Positions 25,289 to 36,958 of a DNA stretch of 64,000 bases are shown in pieces. The position numbers and the translations under genes are program-made. Numbering within the stretch: position 1 is the stretch's first letter; each line of letters begins with the position of its first letter. The notes beneath the pieces were generated by a model. The model made no database searches. It saw only the letters and a program-made list of their open reading frames with translations, and had not been told where the DNA came from. The DNA lies in assembly GCA_014871385.1 (NCBI GenBank), contig CM026426.1:1809852-1873851 (forward strand), in the 5' to 3' direction. Source of the DNA: Ceratodon purpureus (lineage: Eukaryota; Streptophyta; Bryopsida; Pseudoditrichales; Ditrichaceae).

Positions 25289-25988
25289 ATGGTTACTGAC
25301 TTACTGCTGCTGTTTAAATATCATACAGTGGTAGGCCTTGACTCAGCGCAAAACGTTTTTTCATCAGTTATGTGACCATAACAGTACATGCTTGTGAGGT
25401 TGCAATTTAAGCTTTCATTTCGAACGACCTTAGTTCTCCTTGGTTGTACTGTAAGTTGTTGCTGGTGTCAGTCAATGTTTCCATGGACACAGTGACACTG
25501 AAATGAACCATTTTGACTTACCAATATCAAATAGTGAGTAACGCTAGGAGATCACATTGACTCACAGTATTTGATGTAAACCCAAATACATGCAATGGAA
25601 TCATATCAATTTGGGAAGTAAAAACTACATGGAGTAGTTACAAAAATTTAAAAAAGATAGTTCATTAAAAATCAGAATTGTAACTCTAAGTTTACTTCCA
25701 ATGACATATATCGTCTCATTACAGTCTCCAGTGAACTAGTAATAAGTTCTATACATCTAAAGGAGAAAGACTCACTGTCACAGTGTACCTTGTGTTGCAT
25801 AGTGTCACAGTGTTATGAACGTATTACACTTCGTACAACTCAATGATTAATAATTGCGCGACAAGAGGGCAGTGATTACGAAGATGGATATTTTATTACT
25901 GTTCTTGACGAAGCTGGATTTGTTCTCCAAATACAAATTGAGAATTGCATAGAACAAACGTAGAACTAATTGCACAAAAATAAAAAAC
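25289..25988. other. non-coding sequence downstream of the Ulp1 gene
   Basis: 3' flank of the protease gene, with GTGACACT at 25,492, AGTGTCAC at 25,801 and several one-base variants near 25,775. No gene seen. Confidence 0.5.
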
Positions 25989-26378
25989 TCAACTACTATG
26001 TATACATGATATCATAGAGCTGCAACCACATATCATGGTCTTCTTCTCACATGACGTTTTCTTCCACATTGACCGCCCTTGCAATAGTGACGCGTATGTA
26101 CTCGTAGGTTGTACTCCCTTGAACCGTTCGCTCCCGCAGAAGAGAACCACCTTCTTCTTTTCAGGAGCCTTTGATGTAACACCTAAAGGATGTGCCCTTT
26201 TACGCTTCAGCTCGGCATGTCCTGATGTCAAAGGCGGAGGGTATAGTCGATCATTACGCACAGGCACAACCGTGACACTGGAAGTCGGAACAGAGAGACC
26301 CGTTGTCGGGACAGCTACGTCGACGTAGTCGGCCATTCTAGCTAGGAACTCCAGTACTTCTGATTCTAGACCTTCCAT
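25989..26378 (-). CDS. small MULE accessory protein, unknown
   Basis: From the ATG at 26,378 the frame encodes about 129 residues to the stop at 25,989. It begins with an acidic helix, then a Thr/Val/Pro-rich part, then a basic run (KRKR, followed by EKKK about 16 residues later) that could be a nuclear localisation signal, and a Cys/Ser-rich tail. A TATA-like TATATAAG (complement of about 26,488-26,496) lies roughly 110 nt upstream of the ATG, which supports an independent promoter. The coding sequence contains one exact octamer GTGACACT (26,272). No family is recognised. By position it could be compared with mudrB or VANC accessory genes of other MULEs, but there is no sequence evidence for that. 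Confidence 0.45.
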   Translation of the reverse strand: MEGLESEVLEFLARMADYVDVAVPTTGLSVPTSSVTVVPVRNDRLYPPPLTSGHAELKRKRAHPLGVTSKAPEKKKVVLFCGSERFKGVQPTSTYASLLQGRSMWKKTSCEKKTMICGCSSMISCIHSS

Positions 26379-26414
26379 CCCTAATTTCCCAAGTGTGCAA
26401 CGACAATAGAGCAA

Positions 26415-27686
26415 CCTAGGTCACAGCCTAAGAAATGGACCTCCTAAAGACAGAGTGCAAGAGAGGGTCCGAAGCGAAGAAGTGATCGCTTATATACAGG
26501 CAAAGAGGAAGTATGACAGATGAACGTCCCACGTTCTTCTCCATTGGGAACTTCGCAACTTCCGAAATTGTGAACCATAAATCTAATATAGTTATAGATT
26601 GTAGCCGTGGGCAATAAGGACCGGAATATAGTAAAGTGAATATTAATAATAAATATTGATTGAGTAAACATAATTGTAGTGCTTAAACATTTCCAAAGTA
26701 ATTAATAGAGTTTATTTTTTTAGAATATACATTACTAAGGGGATACTCTCGTAAGTAAAAGAGGATTCAAATGTAGTGTGTATTAACCATAATAGTTATA
26801 TAGGTGATTTCTAATGCATGAATATGATTCTATACATTAAAGAAATATAATGTTAGACGTTATGTAAAAAACACATATACTCTTTCAATATGTACATGGA
26901 TATATAAGTATATATGAACGTACATGTAAGTTTTTTGTAATATTCTTTAAAATTTTATTTGGGTTAAATTTATTATATTATTTTATGTGTTGTACATGTA
27001 CTTCAACCTTTATAAAATGTATAAAATAATTAATTTCACTTTGTTTCAATTTTATTATTATACGTATATAAAGAACGAGTGACAATAACAAATATCAATG
27101 GAAACACCTCTACAAGAAATACAATCATTAATTATCGAATATGAATCTGGTTTAAATGTGTATTATGAATTTTTAGTCTCACGTTTTAATCCTTGCTTGT
27201 GATTGTAAATCTCTAGTCATCATACCTTAATAAGTAAAGTCATGATTATTAAATTAGAAATTCAAATGGATTCGCAAAGTCTTCTGTAGGACTAAAGAGT
27301 ATATATTGACGTATATTAAAACCCAGAAAATGGCTTGCATTGGAGGTTCATAGAAGTTTTCAAATCTAATTAAATGAGTTAACGGGAGAGGGCTAAGTAC
27401 ATAATAAGCTGGTTATTTTAATTATAAGTTGGGTCGCAGAGTGAACTATAAATTTTTTTTGGACTCTATTTGAATCACAGAATACGAAAAAAGTAGCTGA
27501 AATCATAACTACTGGAGATAACACATGAAATGACACAGTGTCACCTAATGACCGTTATACTAAGCAACTTCAGTGTCACAGACAAGATGACCGCAAGGGC
27601 TTCAATTGATTATATCTGACATAGTGAGAAATGATACATTGTACGAACAGCTCAATGTACGGAAATATAGGTGACACTGTAATAAC
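26415..27686. other. AT-rich centre of the MULE
   Basis: Strongly AT-rich, non-coding between the converging gene sets. The octamer is absent from most of this stretch but reappears at 27,537, 27,572 and 27,671. Probably spacer and 3' flanks. Confidence 0.5.
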
Positions 27687-28013
27687 CTACTTCGCACTGT
27701 AATTACTTAGGTTGTCCCATTCATGTTCACCGAGTCCACCGTGAAATTGACGCATAATCCATTGCACTTCAGTTTCGTCGTCATCAACAGATTCTTCAGA
27801 GCACGATTGCGGGGTCTGGGCAGACAGGTCATCCACTTCTGTGTCTGTTCTCCCCCGGTGGACGGGAATGCCAAAACGGTCTCCACGTTGCTTCGACTTC
27901 CTCAATGTGCGATGAGAACACGGCATCGGACAACCTGAGCGAAAAACATTTCCCCCCTGTACAAGTCCGAAACTGCCATTAGGAAGTTCCTCTACGTCGC
28001 ACGTCATAGCCAT
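27687..28013 (-). CDS. small MULE accessory protein, unknown
   Basis: From the ATG at 28,013 the frame encodes about 108 residues to TAG at 27,687. The frame stays open upstream, but that part is a run of hydrophobic codons that looks like leader sequence, so I choose the ATG beginning MAMTCD. The protein has a central basic part (RTLRKSKQRGDRFG) and an acidic C-terminus (SVDDDETEV). No transmembrane segment follows from this start, and no family is recognised. It lies about 330 nt beyond the transposase stop on the same strand, so it could be a separate gene or a downstream exon. Confidence 0.4.
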   Translation of the reverse strand: MAMTCDVEELPNGSFGLVQGGNVFRSGCPMPCSHRTLRKSKQRGDRFGIPVHRGRTDTEVDDLSAQTPQSCSEESVDDDETEVQWIMRQFHGGLGEHEWDNLSNYSAK

Positions 28014-28344
28014 TTTCTTCCAAAGAAAAAGGAGTAGGAGTAACCCTAAACCAAGGACCAAAACCTCTATCGTATCAAACTCAAAGTGGAAAACAATGCG
28101 GATCATCTCTTCACCCTAAACAGACCCAAAATACAGAAAGAGGTAGGCGTCCAAAAGAAAGGGAGCCTTCCACCTGGTTGAAGGCAATATGAGGGACAAA
28201 TTCGTGAACAGTGTCACGCTGAGAAAGCGTGAAGAAGAAGTCAGGTAGAGGATGGACTCTGTCACGAACGTTTCACTGGAACAGTAACGTTACCTAAAGA
28301 CGACGTGCCACGGAGGACCCGCCGTGTTCGAGGAAGTCCTTTCG

Positions 28345-31300
28345 TCAAGCAAGCTTGAATCCCATTCCGTCATCGACAGTCTCAAATATCGGAGAACCAG
28401 CCATGGGATGGAGGGTCCCCTCCCTTTTCTTCACTTTCAGTCTCCTCAGTCGACCAAGCGTTTGGTTCAACACAGCCACGAGATGTTCCTGTAAAAATGA
28501 ATCTTCTCCTACTACTTCGTGGAGGTGGATAAACTGTTGTCGCAGAGTCTCCGGTAGATCAAGAGGACGCCTCCTTTGAGGAGTCGTAATGGGAGTTTGA
28601 GGCACTGATGTGTGATCAGGTAAAGGAATATACACATCAACTGGTACCTTCATCTGAGCCCTGCTCGGTGTTAATAATTGTTGTAATCCTCCGTTAACAT
28701 TACCAGCCATTCTCCCACAGTATCGTGCAATCGTGCCTTCCGCTATCTCAGGATGCATCATCATAACAACTTTTACATGATGTTTACACATGTTACCACG
28801 TTGCGCCCAAATACAATTGCATACGCCCCACTCAGATCCCGGATTGTACACTGTGTACCGCATGTGTCGATGCGTTGTAGATGTCACCATGGCAGTGTCA
28901 CCATCCTTCTCCGGCAACTTCACATCAGTGTTAGGTATTTGCCTTGCCTTCAAAATTGAATCTACCACTGTATCCTGCATTTTCTCTCCTTGGGCACAGT
29001 CCACAATGAAGGCCGCAGGTTTCCAATCAGGTTGTTCAGTGACCATTCTGGCGTTTAAAGCTTTCATCCATGGGGTTAGGTCAACTTCTGCACACTTGGA
29101 TGTCAAAATGAATGCTACGGGGATGCCATTATGCCACTCGTCGAAAACCATGAGTGTATAAAGAGGGAACTGCACCGCCCATGTAATTTTAAAAAGGTCA
29201 GTGTCACAGACTTACAGCAGATCTAACAAACTATGTCAGAAGCTGAAAGAAACATAAGAGTGTCACAATTGTAGGAACTACTTACCTTCTTTTCGTTAGT
29301 ACCAAAGGTTGCATCGACTGAAATCCCTCCATTGTGACCGTGCTGTAACATCATCTTCCGTTGCCACTCCGTTTGTATGCCAATAGAGAAAGGCATATTC
29401 GTACCTGTAAGTTCGCAAGGAATAGGAACTGGCTTCTCTTTATTGGATTCTGTGTAGTAGAATACCTTATCTGGATTTTTTTGAACCCACATTCGAACAC
29501 TCTGTGCGTCGTTTTTGTGTAACATATAGGTCTCTTGAGCCAATTTACCAGAGATATTGCGAATGTCTTTAGTCGTGAGCAGTAGATCCCGTGTTATATC
29601 CCTCCCGTCGGCCTGATATTGTTTCAGAAGCTCTAAATGCTTCTTCATTATTTGATTGGAAGAGTCTTTCCGTCTTACACATTCCTCCACAAATGTCCGA
29701 ATTTCAGGAGACAAGTGTGCGGAGAACGCGCTCCTATCCCCCAACTTCATCCCACCGTGCACGACCAGGCCGTCCCGATTCACATGTTTCCCCTGTATTA
29801 TGCAAATTTCAGACACATGGGGCGCATGAAGGAGACTCTTCACAGTGAACTGTGCTAAACATCCACGTTTTATCAACCCCCCCCCCCCCACTTCTTCTTC
29901 AAGTCTCTCTTGCTTTTTGGACCCAGACGTGCCTTGAGTTTCCCATTCTTATGGAATTCCGCTTCGGCCTCTTCCACCAACTTCGATATGTCACCCAACT
30001 GTCCCCCTAATACTGCTTCTCCTTTCCCCCCGTCTCCTGTCCCAAGTAAGTTCGTTTGTGAGCAGACATCGTCGCCGTGGGTACACAGCGCAGACAGGAG
30101 TGGGATTAGACTGTCAGTGACACTAGAGCATTCCTATGAAAGGAGAACGTCAGTACTTGGTAGAGCTCCCACAGAATCGCAACCTTCGGAAGCCCTCTTT
30201 GGCGCCGTCTCCTGTATCCGTACTGTTCTCTCCTCCATCCCCTTGTGAAACTGATGATTTGGAGGGGACGCTCCCTTCTTTTTCCTCGGTGCTCGCTTCT
30301 TTGCAGGACCTCTAGTAGTAATCACGGGATCTGATGTCTGCGCACTTGTAAGCCGACCTCCGGAAGCACCTTCGGACGCTTCCGACTGTACCGCCGATTT
30401 TTTGGACCTTGGAGCCCTCTTCCTGACCACTTTGGGAGCCGCTACTTCAACTGTGACACTGGACTTTACACCTCTGTCATTGTCTTTCTTTTTCCGAGGC
30501 CCTCGCTTCTTTATTGCTCGCAGGGCTTGTGTGCATCTCCTCCTGTGCATGTAACTCATTCAGATCCGGAATCCCTGATGACAGAGGTGCCTGGACAGTG
30601 TCAGGAACCGAATGCTCAATCCCGGCATCTGGTACGGTTTTCTTACCTCGTCGCTTCTTTGGTAATGCAAGGGAACCAAACAGCGTCGACTCCATCACAT
30701 CCGAAGGAACCCCAGGAGTTTTGGACTTAAATCTTTGTGGTGGTTTTCTCCCGTCTGGGTTTTTCACTCTTTTTGCACGTGCTTTACGTGTGGGAGCAAT
30801 GGAGTTTCCTTCTGGAGCGCAATCGGGAGTGCGCTTCTTCTTCCTCGGCTTGGGCAATAGCTCCTCTGAAATTGGCTTCACAATGTGCAAGAAATCCTTC
30901 GGCCCGTACTCGCATCTATATCTGCAGAGATACTAAACGTTCCATAAGAACCCCTAATCCCTTCCAGACATGGGAATTGAAAAAAACGCCACATCCAGTA
31001 CACTGTGACAGTACATGATTGACTTACCGGGTGAAATCGAGAGCAGTCTTGTGTCCTTCTCGGCTCTGATTGGGACGTCGATTCTCCTTGCTAGTTCGAA
31101 ATCTGCAGTGCGCTCCCTCCCGGCCGCACTGCATACCCTCTACGAAATCTTGGACACGACTTGTAGGCACATAACATTGTTGCACAATGTGGGACTTCTT
31201 GTACTCTCCTCTAGGCGGTCGATATTGCAGCTCCCATCTCAAATCGCTTGGTCCGAAAGTGCCTGGGGGAGGATTCTGAACAAGTTCCTCAATGGCCTGG

Positions 31301-31446
31301 ACTTGGAGCTTGTGAATGTCGTAAACACCAACATCTATGTCGACGCCATCTTCTAAACCTAGGTCGACGGTGGGGGACTGCGTATTCTTCCAATCCTCGG
31401 TCCCCATGTTGACAACGACGTTGGGTTCCTCAATATGCCATAACAT
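28345..31446 (-). pseudogene. Mutator-like (MULE) transposase with SWIM finger, internally deleted
   Basis: Exons on the minus strand: 31,446-31,028, 30,921-29,286 and 29,169-28,345, joined in phase by introns of 106 and 116 nt. The N-terminus has a Cys/His segment (CGREGAHC, later YRCEYG) like a WRKY-GCM1/FAR1-type DNA-binding domain, then Lys/Arg/Pro-rich repeats (KKRxPRKKK). The catalytic core shows the first Asp in VDATFGTNEK (about 29,313), FDEWHNGIPVAF, and the second Asp in FIVDCAQGE (about 28,999). The SWIM finger CNCIWAQRGNMCKHH follows after only about 75 residues, and the usual downstream core with NN-x-x-E is missing, so the third acidic residue appears deleted. Further damage: a frameshift at 30,477-30,559, TAG at 30,134 and a 13-G tract (29,877-29,889) that shifts the frame. 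It cannot encode an active transposase. Confidence 0.85.
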
Positions 31447-31683
31447 CCTCACTCCAACCCTAAACCATAGATCTAAATTCTAAACATGTAAGACGTAGGA
31501 AAATAAACGTAGAGGAACACTGCAAGCCTTAGGTGACATTGAGCATTTTCAATCAGTATACATTGTAACTTGAAAAGCACGCAAGAACAAACCGTAACAC
31601 GAGCTACAAAGGTATGGCACCAGAATTGCATTGTTTGGATTCGCATTGGAAAAAACACAGAACAAAGCTACCTGAACAAGCAT

Positions 31684-31999
31684 AACACTGGGTAACCCTA
31701 ATCGCATTCAGAACCCTAGTCGCCTGTGGGAGGTGAGAGACGACTGACGTGGCGTGACGTCACTTTTTCTGGATCGCGGTCAGTAGAAAATTTTAGTGTC
31801 ACGGGCACATTCAGTGTTTAGTGTCACGGGAGTTGTGGTTATGTCACAGTGTAACGCGGAGTTCGGATTTACGGAGGCGCGGAATTACCCGGGAGGCGGG
31901 GCGCGGGGAAAACGGGGCCGTCCACGGTGGCGTGCCACGGTGGAAGCCGAGGCGCGCCGTCCCGCCTTATCCTTCCCTACGGAGCATTTAGCGTTCTCC
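31684..31999 (-). repeat. right terminal inverted repeat of the 13-kb MULE
   Basis: About 316 bp, the complement of 18,889-19,193, ending GCATTTAGCGTTCTCC. It carries AGTGTCAC at 31,795 and 31,820. An 11-bp or so extra segment near the inner end distinguishes it from the left copy. Confidence 0.9.
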
Positions 32000-32008
32000 C
32001 GCCACATT
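32000..32008. repeat. 9-bp target-site duplication, right
   Basis: CGCCACATT, the partner of CGCCACATC at 18,880-18,888. Confidence 0.8.
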
Positions 32009-34742
32009 GCATTCAATGTTGCCGTCCCTTGTGCGTTTCTAGAGTTGAACATGGTTTGGAAAAGAGCTTTACATTGTGTGCACTGGGCTTTGGAGCAATT
32101 GATGGAGCTGCAATGGGGACTTCTCAGGTTTGATGAATTGCACGCTCCTCCGCAGTTGGATCATGTCAATTTCACATTCTCCTTCATACTTGCAGCTGTG
32201 GGAGCGACTCTCAAAAAACATTCCACAAAAGTATTGAAGTCGTGGAGAGCGGCCTCTGAGATGTCAAACTCTTGCACTTGTGCCGGTATAGTATCTCTTA
32301 CTACTACAACCCTCTCATGCTCTGGGAGTTGTTTAGCTACTGCCATATTTGAATGATCACTCCTATGTGAAATGCCCTACTTTAGGGTTTTGAAAGATCC
32401 CCATCATCATGTGCTAAAGTTACCTACGCCAGCACCTTCTCTGTGTCCAGTGATTATCGCAGTCTATTAGACACATGGACTATTTAAAGGAGAAGGTCCT
32501 TCCAACAAATTACAGTAAACAGACATCCGTGAAGACATGGTTACATTCAGAGAAATGACACAAATGACATTACCAATATCAATTGTGAGGACGATGTGAT
32601 GTCCATAGAGACAGCGATGTAGACATTGCCTGAAATATAACAATGACCTTTGTCTTACCTCATGACAACGAAATACGTCATGTCATAGACAACACTTGTA
32701 TCGGATCCTGAAACTATCATTTCCATCATGCAAAGTAGAATGTTGTATCACGTTTGTGACATGAGCAAAGAATCTGACATGTGTGTGGTGTAAAAAGTAC
32801 TTCAGCCTATACAGGTTTCTCCTAAACTATTGTGTGATATTATTGCACTTGCATAGTGAACAAATTTAGTACTATATTGTTGTCCTAGCTATGTTGTAGG
32901 AGTGAGGGAGCTATGTTACAACCGCATTAGATACAAACAACCATGCTAAGATTGAGGAGGAGTAGTGAGTGTTGTACTATTCCCGTCATACGATTTTGTA
33001 CTACCCCTATCCTTTATTCGCCGAGACATCCTCAAGGACGTGTATGCTAACATTACTACGTATCAAAGGACATTGTCCAAGTTTTTGCTGACGGCCGCTA
33101 ACTTCTTCTAACGTGCCTTAGTCAATGGCTGTGCCAAGACGCCATGCTGCATCACAAATGTGTGCGGCAATGTTTTCAGAGACGTTTCCGTGGACATCCC
33201 TGAACACGTTCTTTAAGAAACGGGCCCCATTGTTGCGGATGTCACCGCCAACAGGTTAGTAACAACATGCAAATGTCTAATTGGATGTCATAGCACACAT
33301 TCGGAGTGATGCCATTAGGGATGACCTAGGAAAGACATGTGACATCCACTCACACATGAGTGTACATGGACGTTGTCTTCGATGTTTTTGGTGATGTTTC
33401 CAATGATGACTACAGAGACATCAGATGTGACGTCTGCTAAAACATCTTTCAGAATTTTTGTTAGAGACGTTGTTGCGTTTCTGAATCATTATTGCAGACA
33501 TCTTGAAGGATGTCCACAGAGACATATAGACTGTATTCAAGTCATCGTGAATTGGATGTTTGCAGTGACGTCGACCCAAACATAATATGACGTGTCAATT
33601 TGTTCCACGTGAATTTGTGCTTGCCATGTTCCTGAAAAGCTATAAATTATAAAGTAAATAATATGTCCACGTTGGTTTGCTACCAAAACATTACAAAATC
33701 ACAGTAATTTTTTTAGAATTCTAATTTGGCTGGAAAAGAGGTATTCTAATATTATATAAATCGATAAATATCATATTGATATTTAACTATAGAGTACTTA
33801 ATTCAATAGGTCCAATTATATTACAAAATAATTATTTTTTTATTATATATAATAAGAATATTAATTTATATATTTTATTTTATTTTAAAAGTTTTACTTT
33901 TATGATAGAAAGATATTATACAAAGTAGACCAATCAAAAATCCTGAGAAAAGAGGATAATGAATATAATCAAAATATTCTTTATTTTTTATATTAAAAAA
34001 TTTATTTTCATATAAAAACTAAAAATAAAAAATCTAAAAGAATGGTGCCTTTTTTGTTTTGAACTTGCATATTGCCGCCGGTTGTACTATTTTTATTTTA
34101 CAGTTGGAGTGCTTTTTACCTTGCACACTAGTAACTTTCATTACATGATCTAAGGTAAAAAAGCAATTCGCTACGAGCATGGCAGTTTTGCGTCACCAAG
34201 GATGTCCTCGGTGACGTCCTCACAGATGGACAAGTTGCTACAAACATCGTGGTGTCTTTTGACTCACATGCATGTTTTAATACCTTTTCATCTCCACTAT
34301 TCTATATCAAGGCGTGGACATCCTCACATTCGGGAAGACATGACTAGCTACCACCAAGACATCAAAAGATCACATCAATATGAATGGAGATTTAACAAAT
34401 AACGTAATCTTCTTATAGTGTGCTCCGGACCACCCTCCCCAACTCAAGGCCCAATGTAATGCTAGAGGCCACCTAGGCTTCACCCGCATCTGAGTCGACA
34501 AAGGTGAGAGAAGTAATTGTCAACCTCAATGGGAGCGCAGATAATGGCTCATTGAGCGGGTCTTAGACTCAATCGGAGCCAAAGTCCTTAAGCCTACACT
34601 AATTGAGCGTAGCCATTGTGTACAAAGCCTGGTGACGGGAGCTCAACTGCCAACTGGACCAAGTCAAGAATGAGAACATTGACCATTTGGATTAGCAAAC
34701 TCACCTCCACAATTCCCCCTCCCCCTTTCTTGCAGATATCCT
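32009..34742. other. right flank of the MULE, no firm gene
   Basis: A minus-strand frame at 32,161-32,346 encodes 61 residues from a good ATG (MAVAKQLPEH) and looks protein-like. It meets a TGA but reads on open to the MULE edge, so it may be the remnant of a gene or older transposon hit by the insertion. The rest (32,400-34,740) is AT-rich with many scattered GACATC/GATGTC words and shows no coding region. Confidence 0.35.
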
Positions 34743-36954
34743 CATGATTTTGAAACTACCTACACGGAATGTGAGAGGATAGAATGACTCTCAAAAGATT
34801 GGCCAGTTAAAAAGCTATCTAGGATCACTAAATCTAAATGTTGATATAACCTTAATCCAAGGATATAAGTTGCGTGGAGATAAAGTAGCTGACCTGGGCA
34901 CGCTTTTAAATAGGTCAACAATTTACTTGTACAACAATGCAGAGCCTAGATACAGAGCTCTAGCTAATGGGCAAGGTGCAGGCTGTGGACGAACGACACT
35001 CTTCATAAACCACAAATGAAATCTCAAATAGCAGCTTCAGGTAGCCCATTTAAAGATAGAGCAATTTGGGTAGTTCTAAAAGGTATCCCTGGTGGAGAGT
35101 TAGGTATTCTAAACATCTATGCTCCTAATGATCAGCAAGAGAGAAAAGAATAATGGTTTATCCTCCAGCAAATCCTCTTTAAGGACATTAGGTGGATAAT
35201 TAGAGGAGAATTTAATATGGTAGAAAAGGAGAGAGACAAATCTTCCTATTGTTTACTAGATTGATTAGCCCCTCAGAGAGGCTTACGTGGAAAGGTGTCA
35301 AATTAAACTTTAATGTGTGTGACACATTTGATGCAGGAAATGGCTTACATTTCTCTTAGGATAATGGTAGAGAAGATGGTCAAATGATACTAGCTAGATT
35401 AGACAGGTTCTATACCTTTTGTGACAACCCCTTTATTCCCACTTTAAAAATAAAAACATACTATATCAATGGTAAATGTGGTTTATCTGACCATCTACTT
35501 GTAGAACTTTCTCTAACACTAGGAGAGAAGACCAACAGGAAATCAAGGTGGAACATGAATGTTAAGTATATCAAGGAGTGTAAAGAAGTCAAGAAGATGT
35601 GGACTGATCTACCAACCACAACCCCCATCTTTTCCAAATTGAAAAGAGTAATTCATTACTAGATGCAATATTGTACTAACAAAGCAAAGGCAGCTAGGAA
35701 ATCTGAAGTGGAACTGCGTCAGGAGTTAGAGATAGCATAGCAAGACCTACAGAGCGACCTCTTTTCCAGACCAAAGCAACTCAGGGTGGTTGTTCTCAAA
35801 GAAAAGCTCATAGAGCTAGACAAGGTGAAAGCTGAAGGGGCTAGGGTAAGGGTGCGAAACATGTGGAAATATAAAGGGGATGACTGTACTGCAAAGTTCT
35901 TTGCTTGGGTTAGGAAAAGACCAAGATTAATGGTCATCACAGGGTTGAGGGATGAGGATGGGACAGTAAGAACTCAACGACTAGAAATTGAGAACACTGC
36001 CCATACCTACTACAGTAAGTTATACGAGGCTCCATCAAGACCTAGGGCAAATTTGGTGGAGCAAGTCTTAGGCAACATCCCAAGGAGAATAACCAACAGC
36101 ATGAATAGCTTACTTAGTAAAGAGTTAACAAATAGTGAGTTACGGAAAGGTGCCAAGCCTTTAGCTAAAGACAAGGTGCCTAGACTGGATGGCATTCATA
36201 TCCAATTCACAGACAACATTGTGCTACTATTGGCCCTAAATTTCTTCAGATAGTGAATTAAAGTCTCCCGCAAGGAAAACTTCCCAAAGGCATGACAAAA
36301 GGACTCATCTCTGTAATTTTCAAGTCAGAACCTAGAGATGATTTGTCTAGCTTGAGACCAATTACTCTGCTAAACACATCCTACAAGACTTTAGCTAAAG
36401 CCCTGTAGTTGAGAATTAAGCCTATTTTAGGTAACAAAATAAACTCATAACAAATTGTCTTTATTCCCATGAGATCTATTTTAGACAATGTTCTAGTTAC
36501 ACATGAAACTATTAACATTGCCAAAAGATCCAAAAAACCACTTTTGTTCCTGAAAATAGACTTTAGAAAGGTTTTTAACAAAGTAGCCTTGGATTTCCTT
36601 TTCAATTGCCTTTCTAAGTTAGAGTTTTGTGACTACTATATCAATCTGGTTAGATTGTTGTTTAAAAGAGCTACAGCTGCAGTTCTCATAAACAAGAATA
36701 GTACTAAGCTTTTTAGCATTCAAAGAGGGGTAAGACAATGGTGTCCCCTTGCCCCCTCTTTCTTTATTACAGTTGCTAAAATCTTTAATATATTAGTGAA
36801 AGAGGCTGACTGCAATGGTGAGATAAAAAGCATTTTTCTCCCAAACTCTATCAAAACCTATATTATATTCCAAGTTGCTGGTGACACCTCTATGACCTTA
36901 AACATTAGCAATTTTGGTAGCATTAGGAACCTTATATCAATCCTAGGAGTTCAT

Positions 36955-36958
36955 TTAA
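36955..36958. repeat. target-site duplication TTAA, left
   Basis: TTAA at the left edge of the element at 36,959-37,794; partner at 37,795-37,798. Confidence 0.7.

Larger units (their letters stand above)
19061..31827. promoter_or_regulatory. element-wide octamer GTGACACT / AGTGTCAC, 27 copies
   Basis: Exact copies start at 19061, 19086, 20069, 21288, 21665, 21690, 23433, 23604, 23682, 23829, 23839, 24129, 25242, 25492, 25801, 26272, 27537, 27572, 27671, 28210, 28894, 29200, 29259, 30117, 30453, 31795 and 31820. About 0.4 would be expected by chance in 13 kb. They lie in both terminal repeats, exons, introns and spacers, in both orientations. In the rest of the window I found one (39,956). 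Many one-base variants add to the set. A binding site for an element-encoded protein is the simplest reading. Confidence 0.8.
18889..31999. mobile_element. complete 13.1-kb Mutator-like element with Ulp1 and transposase genes
   Basis: The element is 13,111 bp. Its ends are long inverted repeats starting GGAGAACGCTAAATGC on both sides, and it is flanked by a 9-bp duplication (CGCCACAT + C/T). Inside are a large plus-strand gene with an N-terminal CCHC finger and C-terminal Ulp1 protease domain, a minus-strand MULE transposase, two small minus-strand genes, and an AT-rich non-coding centre. Twenty-seven exact copies of GTGACACT/AGTGTCAC lie across the element, two in each terminal repeat. MULEs carrying Ulp1-like proteases are known from plants (Kaonashi type); this is a plausible member or parallel case with long inverted repeats. 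Both large genes carry stops or deletions, so this copy is probably non-autonomous. Confidence 0.92.

Noticed and set aside
33027..34230. GACATCCTC/GATGTCCTC words as terminal inverted repeats of an element
   Set aside because: The matches are short, repeated many times in the region, and do not extend into paired ends.
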